From Nocardioides zeae (GTDB taxonomy: Bacteria; Actinomycetota; Actinomycetes; Propionibacteriales; Nocardioidaceae), in the NCBI RefSeq assembly GCF_030818655.1, contig NZ_JAUTAN010000001.1, forward strand, positions 3,348,001-3,412,000: DNA of 64,000 nucleotides, written 5' to 3'. The stretch's first letter is position 1. Every line of letters begins with the position of its first letter. The notes beneath the pieces are model-generated. The model worked only from the letters and a program-made list of their open reading frames with translations. It was not told where the DNA came from and ran no database searches. The translations under genes were made by a program, and so were the position numbers. Shown here in pieces: positions 9,123-18,300 of this stretch.

Positions 9123-10585
9123 AGCTCCTCCGCCCAACGCTCGAGGGTGGCGACGTGCAGGTTCCCCGCCGTCGTCGGTCCGTCGCTCCCGGTCGCGTCC
9201 GCGCCCGTCACGTCGCCGCGGTGCACGGTGCCGGCGGCACCGTCGACCGTCACGAGCGTGCCGGGCGTCGCGGTCAGGGCGTCGACGACGCCCTCGCCCG
9301 CACCGACGACGCACGGCAGGCCGATCTCGCGGCAGACCAGCGCCGCGTGGGAGGTGCTGCCGCCCAGCTCGGTGACGACGGCCACGGCCTCGAACATGAG
9401 GGGCACGTCCTCCGGCACGGTGGCCGGACGCACGAGCACGAAGGGCGTGCCGGCGGCCGACAGCTCGAGGGCCTGGGTCTCGTCGCTCACCGCGACGCCC
9501 ACGGCGACCCCGGGACCGGCGGACAGGCCGGTGGCGAGCACCTCGGTGCCCGCGCCCACGGAGCCCTGCGCCGCGGCGGCGGCCCGCTGGTCGGCACCGA
9601 CCCGGGCCACGGCCTCGGCCCTCGTGATGAGGCCCTCCTCGGCCAGGTCGACGGCAATGCGGGCCGCGGCGACGGCGGACCGCTTGCCGGCCCGGCTCTG
9701 CAGCACGTAGAGCCGGCCGCTCTCGATCGTGAACTCGACGTCGACCAGGTCGCGGTGCTCGCGCTCGAGGAGCGTGGCCACCTCGGCCAGCTCGGCGTGG
9801 AGCTCCGGCGACCGGGTGCCGAGGGTCGCCAGGGGCTGGGGCGTGGCCGCGCCCGAGACCACGTCCTCACCCTGGGCGCGCGGCAGCCACTCGCCGTACA
9901 GGGTGGGGGCGCCGGTGCCCGGGTCACGGCTGAAGAGCACGCCCGTGGCGGAGTCGTCGTCGCGGTTGCCGAACACCATGGCCTGCACGGTCACGGCCGT
10001 GCCGCCGCCCGCGCCGAGGCCGTGGCGCTGCCGGTAGGCGCGCACCCGGTCGTTGGCCCAGGAGTCGAAGACGGCCCCGATCGCGGCGCGGAGCTGCTCC
10101 CAGGGGTCGTCCGGCGGCAGTGCCTCGGCGTCGTCGAGCACGATCTCGCCGAAGGAGGCGCGGAACCGGCGCCACGTGTCGTCGGCCCACTCCGCATCGC
10201 CGGTGCTCGCGGCGAGCGCGTCGGCCAGGTCGCGGGTGAGGCCGAGGTTGAGCACGGTGTCCATCATGCCCGGCATGCTCTGCGCCGCGCCCGAGCGCAC
10301 CGACACGAGCAGCGGCTCCGGTCCGGCGCCGAACGTGCGGCCCGTCGCCTCCTCCAGCGCCCGGACGCCGGCGACGACCTGGGGCCAGACGCGGTCGGGG
10401 AGCCGGCCGCCGGCGGCGTGGTACTCCTGGCAGACCCGCGTCGTCACCGCGAAGGCGGGGGGGACCCGCAGGCCGAGGGCCCGCATCGCGTTGACGCTGC
10501 AGGCCTTGCCGCCGAGCAGCTCACGGTCGCCGGGCTCCGCGCCGTCGAGGGTGACGATGTCGGCCGCGGTCATCAGGTCGGTCAT
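9119..10585 (-). CDS. PPDK-like ATP-grasp plus PEP-swivel protein lacking the PEP-binding barrel
   Basis: A 488-residue protein. The N-terminal ATP-binding domain (about 1-340) shows pyruvate phosphate dikinase blocks GGKACSVNAMRALGLRVPPAF and SVRSGAAQSMPGMMDTVLNLG. A swivel domain follows with phospho-histidine motif GGSTSHAALVCREIGLPCVV (His413). Full PPDKs are about 880 residues; the C-terminal PEP/pyruvate TIM barrel is missing rather than truncated by a stop, since the gene ends in a clean operon overlap. It could charge its own or the partner's (4570-6306) histidine with phosphate from ATP. ATG at 10585 follows GGAAGGA and overlaps the SDR stop. Acceptor unknown. Confidence 0.78.
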   Translation of the reverse strand: MTDLMTAADIVTLDGAEPGDRELLGGKACSVNAMRALGLRVPPAFAVTTRVCQEYHAAGGRLPDRVWPQVVAGVRALEEATGRTFGAGPEPLLVSVRSGAAQSMPGMMDTVLNLGLTRDLADALAASTGDAEWADDTWRRFRASFGEIVLDDAEALPPDDPWEQLRAAIGAVFDSWANDRVRAYRQRHGLGAGGGTAVTVQAMVFGNRDDDSATGVLFSRDPGTGAPTLYGEWLPRAQGEDVVSGAATPQPLATLGTRSPELHAELAEVATLLEREHRDLVDVEFTIESGRLYVLQSRAGKRSAVAAARIAVDLAEEGLITRAEAVARVGADQRAAAAAQGSVGAGTEVLATGLSAGPGVAVGVAVSDETQALELSAAGTPFVLVRPATVPEDVPLMFEAVAVVTELGGSTSHAALVCREIGLPCVVGAGEGVVDALTATPGTLVTVDGAAGTVHRGDVTGADATGSDGPTTAGNLHVATLERWAEEL

Positions 10586-11418
10586 GACGGGTCCTTCCGG
10601 TCGGACGTGGTGGGGGCGGCGGGGGCGGCGGCCCCGGCGGGGCCGGCCCGGTGGGCGGCGGCGACCCGCGCCGCGAGCAGGCCTCCCTCGACGGGGACGT
10701 CGACGCCGTTGAGCCAGGTGGCCGAGCGCCCGAGGGCGAAGACCACGACGGCGGCGATCTCCTCGGGCCGCCCGTGGCGGCCGACGACACCCGCCGCCCG
10801 GGCGATCGCGTCGACCCCCATGGAGGCGCGGAAGTCCTCGAGGATGGGCGTCTCGATGGGTCCCGGACTGACGGTCAGGGCGCGGCGGCCGGCCGGTAGC
10901 AGGTCGGCCGCCAGCAGCTGGGTCGCGAGGTTGAGCGCGGCCTTCGACGTGTCGTAGGCGGCCGGACCACCCAGCCCGTGCACCGCCAGCCACGCCGCGA
11001 CGCCGTCGGCGTCGGTGACGGCGAGCAGGTCGCGGAGCGCGTCGGGCGGCACGGCGCTGCGGTGCGCCGCCACCGACGACACGTTGACGACCGCCCCGCC
11101 GGGCTCGATCCGGTCGACCAGGCCGGCGGCCAGCCGGCGCGGCCCGAGCAGGTTGACGGCCAGCACCGTCGCCGGCGGGCACGTGCCGGGGACACCCGCC
11201 ACGTTGGCGAGACCCGCCACCTCGTCGGGGAGCGCCGCCAGCGCGGCGTCCACCGAGACGGGGTCGGCGAGGTCGACGGCCACCGGGGTGACGCCGTCGA
11301 GCGACACCGGACCCCGGTCGAGCGCGACGACGCCGTGGCCTGCGGCCAGCAGCCCGGCCGCCACCTCGCGGCCGATGCCGGAGGCGGCGCCCGTGACGAC
11401 GTACGGTGCGGCGCTCAT
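10582..11418 (-). CDS. Short-chain dehydrogenase/reductase
   Basis: A 278-residue SDR with the dinucleotide-binding motif TGAASGIGREVA near the N-terminus and the active-site pattern Ser in VNVSSVAA followed by YDTSKAA (YxxxK). The final approximately 25 residues are an Ala/Pro-rich tail beyond the usual SDR end. It probably oxidises or reduces an alcohol/ketone intermediate with NAD(P). It is the third gene of the P450 operon and overlaps both neighbours by four bases. The ATG at 11418 starts the Rossmann motif correctly. The substrate cannot be read from sequence. Confidence 0.88.
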   Translation of the reverse strand: MSAAPYVVTGAASGIGREVAAGLLAAGHGVVALDRGPVSLDGVTPVAVDLADPVSVDAALAALPDEVAGLANVAGVPGTCPPATVLAVNLLGPRRLAAGLVDRIEPGGAVVNVSSVAAHRSAVPPDALRDLLAVTDADGVAAWLAVHGLGGPAAYDTSKAALNLATQLLAADLLPAGRRALTVSPGPIETPILEDFRASMGVDAIARAAGVVGRHGRPEEIAAVVVFALGRSATWLNGVDVPVEGGLLAARVAAAHRAGPAGAAAPAAPTTSDRKDPS

Positions 11419-12869
11419 GCCATCACCGCCGTCAGCTCGGTCATCTCGAGCAGGCCGTGGGTGCCGAGCTCCCGACCCCAGCCCGAGTCGCCGGAGCCGC
11501 CGAAGGGCACGGCGGGCCGCTCGCGGGTGCGCACGCCGTCGACCTTCACCTGGCCCGCGCGGATCTCCGCCGCCACGGCCAGGGCCGTGGCCCGCGCGTC
11601 GTCGGTGCCGGCCGACCACACCTCGGCCGAGAGGCCGTACCGGGTGTCGTTGGCCAGGCTGATCGCGTGGTCGAGGTCGTCGTAGCCCTGGAGCACGAGG
11701 ACCGGCCCGAAGATCTCCTGCTGCACGGCCGCGGCGTCCGCCGGGAGGTCGGCGAGGACGACCGGGTCGACGAACCAGCCGTGCCCGACGACCTCGCTCG
11801 GCCGACCGGTGCCGGTGACGAGGCGGCCCCCGTCGGCCAGCGCACCGGCGACATGGCCGAGCACGCGGTCGCGGTGGGCGCGGGTGACGAGCGGGCCCTG
11901 TCGCGTGGCGGGGTCGGCCGGGTCACCGAGCACGAACCGGTCGACCTCGGCGCGCACGAGCTCCTCGACCTCACCGAGCACGCCGGCCGGGAAGAGCAGC
12001 CGCGTGGTCGCGTTGCACGCCTGGCCCGAGTTGACGAGGCCGCTGGCGAGCACGGCGGGGACCACCCGCTCGAGGTCGGCGTCCGGCAGCACGAGGGCCG
12101 GGGACTTGCCGCCCAGCTCGAGCGTGGCGGGCGTCAGGGTGGCGGCCCCGGCGGCGGCCACCTGACGACCCGCGGCGACGCTGCCCGTGAAGGTGAGCCG
12201 GTCGAGACCGGGGTGCTGCGTGAGCGCGGCGCCCGTGACGGGGCCGGTGCCCTGCACCACCTGCAGGAGGTCGGCCGGGGCACCGTGCACCGCGGCCGCC
12301 TCGGCGACCAGCAGGGCGAGCCGCACGGCGTCGTACGGCGTCTGCTCCGACGGCTTGAGGACGACGGCGCAGCCCGCGCCGAGCGCGGCGGCCACCTTCG
12401 CGACGATCTGGTGCACCGGCATGTTCCACGGCGTGATCGCGCCGACGACACCCGCGCCGCGGCGGTGCAGCACCGCCCCGTCCGAGGGCTGCACCCACGC
12501 CAGCGTGCGGGTGAGCGCGGCCGTCGAGCGCAGCACGCGGGTCGGCAGGTCGACCTGCGTGGCCGCGGCCAGCCAGAGCGGCATGCCCATCTCGGTGCTG
12601 ACCGTGGTCGCGACGGCGTCACCGTCGCGCTCCAGCAGGTCGGCGAGCGTCTCGAGCAGCTCGGCGCGTGCGGCCGGGGCCACCCGGGTCCACCGCTCGT
12701 GGGCGGCGCGGGCTCGGCGCACCGCCTCGTCGACCAGGGCGGCACCGGCCTCGCGGCTCGCCCCCACGACCTCCTCGGTGAACGGGGAGACGACGTCGTG
12801 ACGGTCACCGCCCTCCGCGCGCTCCTCACCTCCGAGCACGTGGCCCGCGAGCGCGGGCAACGCGCTCAC
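11415..12869 (-). CDS. NAD(P)-dependent aldehyde dehydrogenase
   Basis: A 484-residue aldehyde dehydrogenase with ITPWNMP, the catalytic glutamate in LELGGKSP (Glu251) and the nucleophilic cysteine in NSGQACNATTR (Cys285). Length is normal. It oxidises an aldehyde to an acid, which fits between the P450 hydroxylation and the acyl-CoA ligase of the neighbouring divergent operon. The GTG at 12869 overlaps the P450 stop by four bases; upstream in-frame codons belong to antisense-like open frame. Confidence 0.9.
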   Translation of the reverse strand: MSALPALAGHVLGGEERAEGGDRHDVVSPFTEEVVGASREAGAALVDEAVRRARAAHERWTRVAPAARAELLETLADLLERDGDAVATTVSTEMGMPLWLAAATQVDLPTRVLRSTAALTRTLAWVQPSDGAVLHRRGAGVVGAITPWNMPVHQIVAKVAAALGAGCAVVLKPSEQTPYDAVRLALLVAEAAAVHGAPADLLQVVQGTGPVTGAALTQHPGLDRLTFTGSVAAGRQVAAAGAATLTPATLELGGKSPALVLPDADLERVVPAVLASGLVNSGQACNATTRLLFPAGVLGEVEELVRAEVDRFVLGDPADPATRQGPLVTRAHRDRVLGHVAGALADGGRLVTGTGRPSEVVGHGWFVDPVVLADLPADAAAVQQEIFGPVLVLQGYDDLDHAISLANDTRYGLSAEVWSAGTDDARATALAVAAEIRAGQVKVDGVRTRERPAVPFGGSGDSGWGRELGTHGLLEMTELTAVMA

Positions 12870-14062
12870 GCCTGCTCCAGGCGGACCGGCAGCGTCTTGA
12901 TGCCGCGGAAGAAGTTGCTGCGCAGGCGCCGGGCGTCGCCCGTCACCTCCAGGCGGAGGCCGCGCTCCACGAGGCGGGTGAAGAAGAGGCGCGCCTCGAG
13001 CCGGGCCAGGTTGGCGCCGAGGCAGGCGTGCTCGCCCCACCCGAAGCCCAGGTGCTCGTTGGGGTGCCGGTCGATGCGGAACTCCTCGGGGCGCTCGAAG
13101 GCGCGCGGGTCGCGGTTGGCCGAGCAGAACCACATGACGACCTTCTCGCCGGCGCGCACGGTGCGGTCGTGCAGCTCGACGTCACGCGTGGCCGTGCGCC
13201 GCATGGAGAGCACCGGGCTGACCCAGCGCACCATCTCCTCGACGCCCACCCGGACGGCCGCGGGATGGGCACGCAGGTGGTCCCAGGCGGCGGGGTTCTC
13301 GTGGAGGGCCAGGACACCACCGGACAACAGGTTCCGGGTGGTCTCGTTGCCGGCCACCATGAGGATCAGGTAGTAGGCGTCGAGGTAGCCGCGGCTGAGC
13401 GGCACCCCGTCGAGCTCCGCGGCGGTGAGGGCGCTGACGAGGTCGTCGGCGGGGCAGGCCCGCCGCTGCTCCTCGAGGGCCCGGAAGTAGGTGAAGACCT
13501 CGTCGCGCGCCCGCACGGCGGTCTCGGGGCCCTCCGAGTAGTCCGGGTCCTCCGACGCCATCTGGTTGGTCCACCGCAGCAGGTGGGGGCAGTCCTCGAG
13601 CGGGGCGCCCAGGAGCCGCCCGATCATGACGAGGGGCAGCTGGGCGGAGATCTTCTGGACGAGGTCGAACTCACCGGTGCCGACGTGCTCGTCGAGCAGG
13701 TCGTCGATCACCTGGGTGATGTCGGGCTCGAGCTTCTTGACCTTGGCCGCCCGCACCTCGGAGGCCGCGAGCTTGCGGAGCGGCCCGTGGTCGGGCGGGT
13801 CCACGTGGTGGATGCTGCGGGCACCCGACCCCTCGGCGCGGCGGTCGGCGATCTGGGTGCCCTCGGTGACCGTGAAGGTCGCGTGGTCGGCGGCGACGCG
13901 CTTGACGTCGTCGTACCGCGTCACCGACCAGAAGCCGCGGCCGTCGGGCTCGTCGTTCCAGTGCACCGGACGCTCGTCGCGCAGCCGGGCGAAGACCTCC
14001 TCGTCGCGCCCGAGCTCGAACGGGTGGAGACTCATGAGGTCGAGGTCGTCGACGGAGGTCAT
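12866..14062 (-). CDS. Cytochrome P450
   Basis: A 398-residue soluble bacterial P450. Visible are the I-helix AGNETTR motif, the K-helix ExxR within VEEMVRW, and the heme-binding loop FGWGEHACLGANLAR with the thiolate ligand at Cys347. Length is typical of actinobacterial P450s that use ferredoxin-type reductants. It is the first gene of a six-gene operon running to 7378; the reductase at the operon end is the likely electron donor. ATG at 14062 follows GAGGAG. A candidate operator lies 25-45 bases upstream. The hydroxylated substrate is unknown. Confidence 0.93.
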   Translation of the reverse strand: MTSVDDLDLMSLHPFELGRDEEVFARLRDERPVHWNDEPDGRGFWSVTRYDDVKRVAADHATFTVTEGTQIADRRAEGSGARSIHHVDPPDHGPLRKLAASEVRAAKVKKLEPDITQVIDDLLDEHVGTGEFDLVQKISAQLPLVMIGRLLGAPLEDCPHLLRWTNQMASEDPDYSEGPETAVRARDEVFTYFRALEEQRRACPADDLVSALTAAELDGVPLSRGYLDAYYLILMVAGNETTRNLLSGGVLALHENPAAWDHLRAHPAAVRVGVEEMVRWVSPVLSMRRTATRDVELHDRTVRAGEKVVMWFCSANRDPRAFERPEEFRIDRHPNEHLGFGWGEHACLGANLARLEARLFFTRLVERGLRLEVTGDARRLRSNFFRGIKTLPVRLEQA

Positions 14063-14086
14063 GCGAGGGCTCCTCGGTACGCGTCG

Positions 14087-14108
14087 TTTGTGACTTTCGA
14101 GTCGCACC
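14087..14108. promoter_or_regulatory. Candidate TetR operator of the P450 operon
   Basis: TTTGTGAC, six bases, then GTCGCACC. This is the GCGAC-N6-GTCGC pattern with one mismatch. It is preceded by GCGTCG, giving the same 14-base block as in front of the gene at 6306. It sits in the 160-bp divergent region between the P450 and acyl-CoA ligase genes. Confidence 0.55.
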
Positions 14109-14184
14109 ATAACCCACGTCACACCGCGCGGGAAGTCCGGTCCACAGTGGCGCTCGGACTGCTTCCCGCGCTAGCGTCTCCCTG

Positions 14185-14206
14185 TTAGCGACACAGCGGT
14201 CGCATT
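14185..14206. promoter_or_regulatory. Candidate TetR operator of the acyl-CoA ligase operon
   Basis: TTAGCGAC, six bases, then GTCGCATT: a perfect 5+5 inverted repeat GCGAC/GTCGC. It lies immediately upstream of the AGGAGG ribosome-binding site of the ligase gene. It is nearly the same as the site at 19742-19763. Confidence 0.6.
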
Positions 14207-14222
14207 TCAGGAGGACAGGTCG

Positions 14223-15746
14223 ATGTACCCACCCACGGTGGCAGCCCGCACGCCGGACCTGCCCGCCTACGTGATGGCCGCGACGGGCGACCAGCTGACC
14301 TTCGCCGAGCTCGACGCCGCCTCCAACCGGCTCGCGCACCTCCTGCGGGCCCACGGGGTGGTCGCCGGCGACACCCTCGTCGTGCTCCTGCCCAACGGGC
14401 TCGCCTGGCCGGTCGCGGTCGCGGCCGGGATGCGGACCGGGCTGCGCGTCACGCCCGTCAACTGGCACCTCGGCCCGCCCGAGCTGTCCGCACTCCTCCT
14501 CGAGGCCGCGCCCCGCGCCGTCGTCACGACCGTCGCGCTGGGCGCCACCCTCCGTGCGGCTCTCGCCGACCTGCCGGAGGCGCCCGCGGTCGTGCTCACG
14601 GTGGACGGCACGGCGCCCGACGGGCGCTCCCTGGACCTCTGGGCCGCGCTCCGGGAGCAGCCCGCCCACCCCGTCGACGACGAGCTGCTGGGCGCGCGCG
14701 TGCTCTTCAGCGGCGGCACCACCGGCCGGCCCAAGGCCTTCCGGCAGCCGCTCCTCGGGGTCCACCCGCTCGACGCCCCGGCCCGGCACCCCGCGCTCGC
14801 CGAGCGGCTCGGCATCGGGGCCGGCATCCGCTTCCTCTCCCCCGCGCCGAGCTACCACGCCGCACCGTTCACCTTCCAGCTGATGACGCTCGCCGCCGGC
14901 GGCACCGTCGTGTGCATGGAGTCCTTCGACCCGGAGCGGGCGCTGCGCGCGCTGGTCGACCACGAGGTCACCCACTCGCAGTGGGTGCCGACCATGCTGT
15001 CGCGGCTCCTCGCCGTACCGGGGCGGGACGAGATCCCGCGGGCGCCGTCGCACCGGGTGGCCGTGACGTCGGGTGCCCCGTGCCCCGTGCGCCTCAAGGA
15101 CGCCGTGAACGACTGGTGGGGCGACATCCTCCACGAGTACTACGGCGCCTCGGAGGGCTACGGCCACACCTACGTGTCGCCGGCCGAGTCGCGCGCCCGG
15201 CCCGGCACCGTCGGCCGCCCCCTCGGCGAGGCCCGGGTCGTCGTCGTCGACGACGCCGGGGACCCGCTCCCGCCGGGCGAGGTCGGCCGGGTCACCTTCG
15301 CGCAGCCCGGCACCGGGGAGCTGCGCGGCATGGGCGACCTGGGGCGCCTCGACGACGACGGCTTCCTGCACCTCACCGGGCGCAGCACGTTCATGATCAT
15401 CTCGGGCGGCGTGAACATCCATCCCGAGGAGATCGAGGAGACGCTGCTCGATGACCCCGAGGTGGCGGACGTGGCCGTCTTCGGTCTCCCCCACCCCGAC
15501 CTCGGCGAGCAGGTCGTGGCCGTCGTCGAGCTCGAGGACGGGCACACGGCCGACGCCACGACCGCCGACCGGCTCGCCGAGCACTGCCGCGCCCACCTCG
15601 CCCGCTTCAAGACCCCGCGGGTGTTCGAGTTCGTGCCCCGGCTGCCCCGGCTCCCGACCGGCAAGCTCGACAAGACCGCGCTCCGGTCGACCTACGCGTC
15701 CCGCGCCACCACCCCGACCCCGATCCCGACGGAAGAGAGCCGATGA
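14223..15746 (+). CDS. Acyl-CoA ligase (AMP-forming, FadD-like)
   Basis: A 507-residue ANL-superfamily adenylating enzyme. The phosphate-binding loop is FSGGTTGRPKA, the YYGASEG motif and the hinge aspartate region GDLGRLDDDGFLHLTGR are intact, and the catalytic lysine lies in LPTGKLDK near the C-terminus. It activates a carboxylic acid to its CoA thioester, probably the acid made by the neighbouring P450 and aldehyde dehydrogenase. The ATG at 14223 sits behind a consensus AGGAGG. It is first of a three-gene operon divergent from the P450 operon. Chain specificity is unknown. Confidence 0.92.
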   Translation: MYPPTVAARTPDLPAYVMAATGDQLTFAELDAASNRLAHLLRAHGVVAGDTLVVLLPNGLAWPVAVAAGMRTGLRVTPVNWHLGPPELSALLLEAAPRAVVTTVALGATLRAALADLPEAPAVVLTVDGTAPDGRSLDLWAALREQPAHPVDDELLGARVLFSGGTTGRPKAFRQPLLGVHPLDAPARHPALAERLGIGAGIRFLSPAPSYHAAPFTFQLMTLAAGGTVVCMESFDPERALRALVDHEVTHSQWVPTMLSRLLAVPGRDEIPRAPSHRVAVTSGAPCPVRLKDAVNDWWGDILHEYYGASEGYGHTYVSPAESRARPGTVGRPLGEARVVVVDDAGDPLPPGEVGRVTFAQPGTGELRGMGDLGRLDDDGFLHLTGRSTFMIISGGVNIHPEEIEETLLDDPEVADVAVFGLPHPDLGEQVVAVVELEDGHTADATTADRLAEHCRAHLARFKTPRVFEFVPRLPRLPTGKLDKTALRSTYASRATTPTPIPTEESR

Positions 15747-16369
15747 CCGACCAGGCCACCCACGACCGATCCTTCGAGGTGCTCCACGCCGTGCGCGTCA
15801 AGGGCCTCACCACCGACGCGGTGCTCGCGGACTTCCTCGGTGTCGCCGAGGACGGGCTCGCGCCGTACACCGGCCCGCTCGTCGACGCCGGGCTGCTCCT
15901 GCGGCGCGAGGGCCGGTTCGCCGGCCACACCCTGACGCCCGCCGGCAAGGAGGCCGCGGCCGAGCGGCTCACCACGGACACCGAGACGCGCGACGCGACG
16001 CCCGCCCTGGCGCGCCTGTACGACGCGTTCCTGCCCGTCAACGGGGACTTCAAGCGGCTCTGCGAGCGGTGGCAGGTGCGCGACGGGCAGCCCAACGACC
16101 ACACCGACGCCGCCCACGACCAGGCGGTCTTCGCCGACCTGCACACCCTCCACGACGCCTTCGTGCCCGTGCTGCGGGAGGCGGACCTACCGCCGCGGAT
16201 CCGCCGGTACGCCGACCGCCTCGACGGCGCCCTGGCGCGCATCGACGACGGTGAGACCGGCGCCTTCGCGCGGCCGATGAACAACAGCTACCACGACATC
16301 TGGATGGAGCTGCACGAGGACCTCATCGTCTCGGGCGGCCGGGTGCGCGACGCGCACGACGAGGGATGA
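15743..16369 (+). CDS. Winged-helix (MarR-like) protein
   Basis: A 208-residue protein that starts by a four-base overlap with the ligase gene. Residues about 10-70 (VLHAVRVKGLTTDAVLADFLG ... LLLRREGRFAGHTLTPAGKEAAAE split) look like a winged helix-turn-helix; the C-terminal half is helical and acidic and matches no domain I recognise. It may be a regulator or a non-catalytic partner of the ligase. The operon position, between an acyl-CoA ligase and a tyrosine-phosphatase-like gene, does not decide between these. Confidence 0.7.
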   Translation: MTDQATHDRSFEVLHAVRVKGLTTDAVLADFLGVAEDGLAPYTGPLVDAGLLLRREGRFAGHTLTPAGKEAAAERLTTDTETRDATPALARLYDAFLPVNGDFKRLCERWQVRDGQPNDHTDAAHDQAVFADLHTLHDAFVPVLREADLPPRIRRYADRLDGALARIDDGETGAFARPMNNSYHDIWMELHEDLIVSGGRVRDAHDEG

Positions 16370-17079
16370 GCGCCCCCACCGGCCCCCTCGGACCGCTCCG
16401 GGGCGCGGGGGCGGTGAACCTGCGCGACCTCGGCGGGGTGCGGACCAGCGACGGCCGCCGGGTGCGCACCGGGCGGCTGCTGCGGTGCGACTACCCCGCG
16501 TTCGCCGAGGGCGCGGCCGGCGCCGACGTCGTGGCCCGTTCCGGGCTGCGCACGGTCGTCGACCTCCGGCTCGAGGAGGAGATCGGGGTGGAGTGCCCGC
16601 CCTGGACGGCGCTGGGCGTCGACCACCGCCAGGTCTCTCTGGTCTCGGGCCGCGGGGACTCCTGGCACGCGGGCTACGCGCGCTACCTCGTGCACCGACC
16701 CCGGCAGGTCGTCGAGGCGGTGCGTCTCCTCATGGAGCTGCCCGGGCCGGCACTCTTCCACTGCGCGGCGGGCAAGGACCGCACCGGCGTCGTCGCCGCC
16801 CTCCTGCTCAAGGCGCTCGACGTGCCCGACGAGCAGGTGACGGCGGACTACGTGCGGACCGCCGAGGTGCTGCCGACGATCATGGCGCGGCTGCTGGAGC
16901 ACGACTACTACCAGCGGATCCTGGCCCGCACGACGCTCGCGGACCAGACGCCGACGGAGCAGAACATCGGTGAGCTCCTCGCCCACCTCGCCGCGGCGGG
17001 GGGCGCCGAGCGGTGGCTCCTCGAGCACGGACTGCCGGCGGAGACGCTCGCCGCGTTCCGCCGCGCGATGCTGGAGTGA
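16366..17079 (+). CDS. Tyrosine/lipid phosphatase-like protein (Y_phosphatase3, PtpB-like)
   Basis: A 237-residue protein with the N-terminal NLRDLGGVRTSDGRRVRTGRLLR block typical of PtpB-like phosphatases, and the P-loop HCAAGKDRTG with nucleophile Cys133 and Arg139. Members dephosphorylate phosphotyrosine, phosphoserine or phosphoinositides. Here it is the last gene of the ligase operon, overlapping the previous gene by four bases, so a small phosphorylated metabolite is at least as likely a substrate as a protein. The stop codon lies inside a threefold 11-bp repeat and is followed by a strong terminator. Confidence 0.85.
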   Translation: MSAPTGPLGPLRGAGAVNLRDLGGVRTSDGRRVRTGRLLRCDYPAFAEGAAGADVVARSGLRTVVDLRLEEEIGVECPPWTALGVDHRQVSLVSGRGDSWHAGYARYLVHRPRQVVEAVRLLMELPGPALFHCAAGKDRTGVVAALLLKALDVPDEQVTADYVRTAEVLPTIMARLLEHDYYQRILARTTLADQTPTEQNIGELLAHLAAAGGAERWLLEHGLPAETLAAFRRAMLE

Positions 17080-17102
17080 GGCTGGAGTGAGGCTGGAGTG
17101 AG
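17070..17102 (+). repeat. Threefold 11-bp tandem repeat spanning a stop codon
   Basis: GCTGGAGTGAG is repeated exactly three times (17070, 17081, 17092). The first copy encodes the last residues and stop of the phosphatase gene; the others repeat an in-phase-looking stop downstream. It looks like slippage duplication. Confidence 0.9.
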
Positions 17103-17103
17103 A

Positions 17104-17143
17104 CCCGGCTCCGGGACCGTTCGGCGACGGTCCCGGAGCCGGG
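17104..17143 (+). terminator. Terminator hairpin after the phosphatase gene
   Basis: A perfect 17-base stem (CCCGGCTCCGGGACCGT and its complement) closes a six-base TCGGCG loop, between the convergent phosphatase gene and the kinase gene at 17182. No T-run follows, as is usual in GC-rich actinobacteria. Confidence 0.85.
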
Positions 17144-17181
17144 GATCGGGGGGCTGGGCCGGCTCGGGCCGGCTCGGGCCG

Positions 17182-18300
17182 TCAGGCCGGGGCGAGCACG
17201 CCGGACACGTTGCGCATCGCCTCGATGCTGTGCCAGTCACGGGCGGCGGCGCAGTTGCGCTCCAGCAGCGCCAGGATGAGGCGGTTGACGACCTCGTTGT
17301 CGGGGAGCACCGCCACCGCGGCGAGCGTGATGAAGAGGCCGCTCAGCAGCTGCAGCTGGTAGTCCGCGGTCGCCTCCTCCAGGTCGTAGGACCCGCCCCG
17401 CTCGGCGAACACGTCGACGTAGTGGCGCAGGAGCCGGTGCTCGTCGGCCCGTCGCTGCGCGACGTCGACGCTGCCGGAGAGGAAGTAGCCGACGTCGTAC
17501 ATGGGGTTGCGCAGGCCCGTGACCTGCCAGTCGATGAGCACCGCGCCGGGCGTGCCGTCGGGCAGCGTCTCGAACAGCACGTTGTCGACCCGCGGGTCGC
17601 CGTGCGTCAGGGTCAACCGCGACTGGGTCTTGAGGTGCCAGGGGCGTACGACGCCGGGTGCCGCCGCCACGATCGCGAGGTCCTCGGCGCCGAGGCTGCC
17701 GGCGAAGCGCGCGAGGGAGAGCTCGGCGCCGCGCGTGGTGGCGTCCGACCAGTAGTCGCAGACCGCGGGCAGCCGGATCAGCCAGTCGGGGGCGGTCGCG
17801 TCGTCGAGCGGGAACGCCGAGTGCAGCCGCGCGAACTGGGTGACGACGGCCTCCGCCTCGACCGAGGAGCAGCCCGCCACCTGGTTGCCGGGCACGGCCG
17901 CCGTGGTCAGGTCCTCCATGACGAGGTTGATGGTCGTCTCGTCGCCGCCCACGAAGTAGGTCCGCGGGATCCGGCAGGCGCCACTGGCGCCGACGGCGCG
18001 GTAGCCACCGATCTCCCGGTGGTACGCGCCGCTGCCCAGTGCGTGGGCGTGCGCACCGGGCGCGCTGGGGCGGAACTTCACGACGAGCGCGTCGGGTCCG
18101 CCGTCGGCGTGGCCCGCGGCGTACGAGATCGCGACCCGGACCGTGTCGCTGACGTTGCCGGCACCGACGGGCTCGTGGGTGATCGCGGCGACCTGCGCCC
18201 CGGGATGGCCGCCCGCGCGCAGGACGGTCTCGACCCAGGCGGCGTCGAGGTCGGCGACGGAGTCGAGGACCGGCGGGACCTCGGTGGGGTGCGTGCTCAT
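17182..18300 (-). CDS. APH/ecdysteroid-kinase-like phosphotransferase
   Basis: A 372-residue small-molecule kinase of the aminoglycoside phosphotransferase fold, closest in layout to the ecdysteroid 22-kinase-like group: NLVMEDLT hinge, catalytic loop THGDPRVDNVLF and metal-binding LIDWQ. It would phosphorylate a hydroxyl group using ATP. It is the last gene of the luciferase-like/SnoaL/kinase operon and starts at the ATG at 18300, four bases inside the preceding gene. In this cluster it adds a third potential phosphoryl-transfer protein next to the two PEP-swivel proteins. Substrate unknown. Confidence 0.85.
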   Translation of the reverse strand: MSTHPTEVPPVLDSVADLDAAWVETVLRAGGHPGAQVAAITHEPVGAGNVSDTVRVAISYAAGHADGGPDALVVKFRPSAPGAHAHALGSGAYHREIGGYRAVGASGACRIPRTYFVGGDETTINLVMEDLTTAAVPGNQVAGCSSVEAEAVVTQFARLHSAFPLDDATAPDWLIRLPAVCDYWSDATTRGAELSLARFAGSLGAEDLAIVAAAPGVVRPWHLKTQSRLTLTHGDPRVDNVLFETLPDGTPGAVLIDWQVTGLRNPMYDVGYFLSGSVDVAQRRADEHRLLRHYVDVFAERGGSYDLEEATADYQLQLLSGLFITLAAVAVLPDNEVVNRLILALLERNCAAARDWHSIEAMRNVSGVLAPA

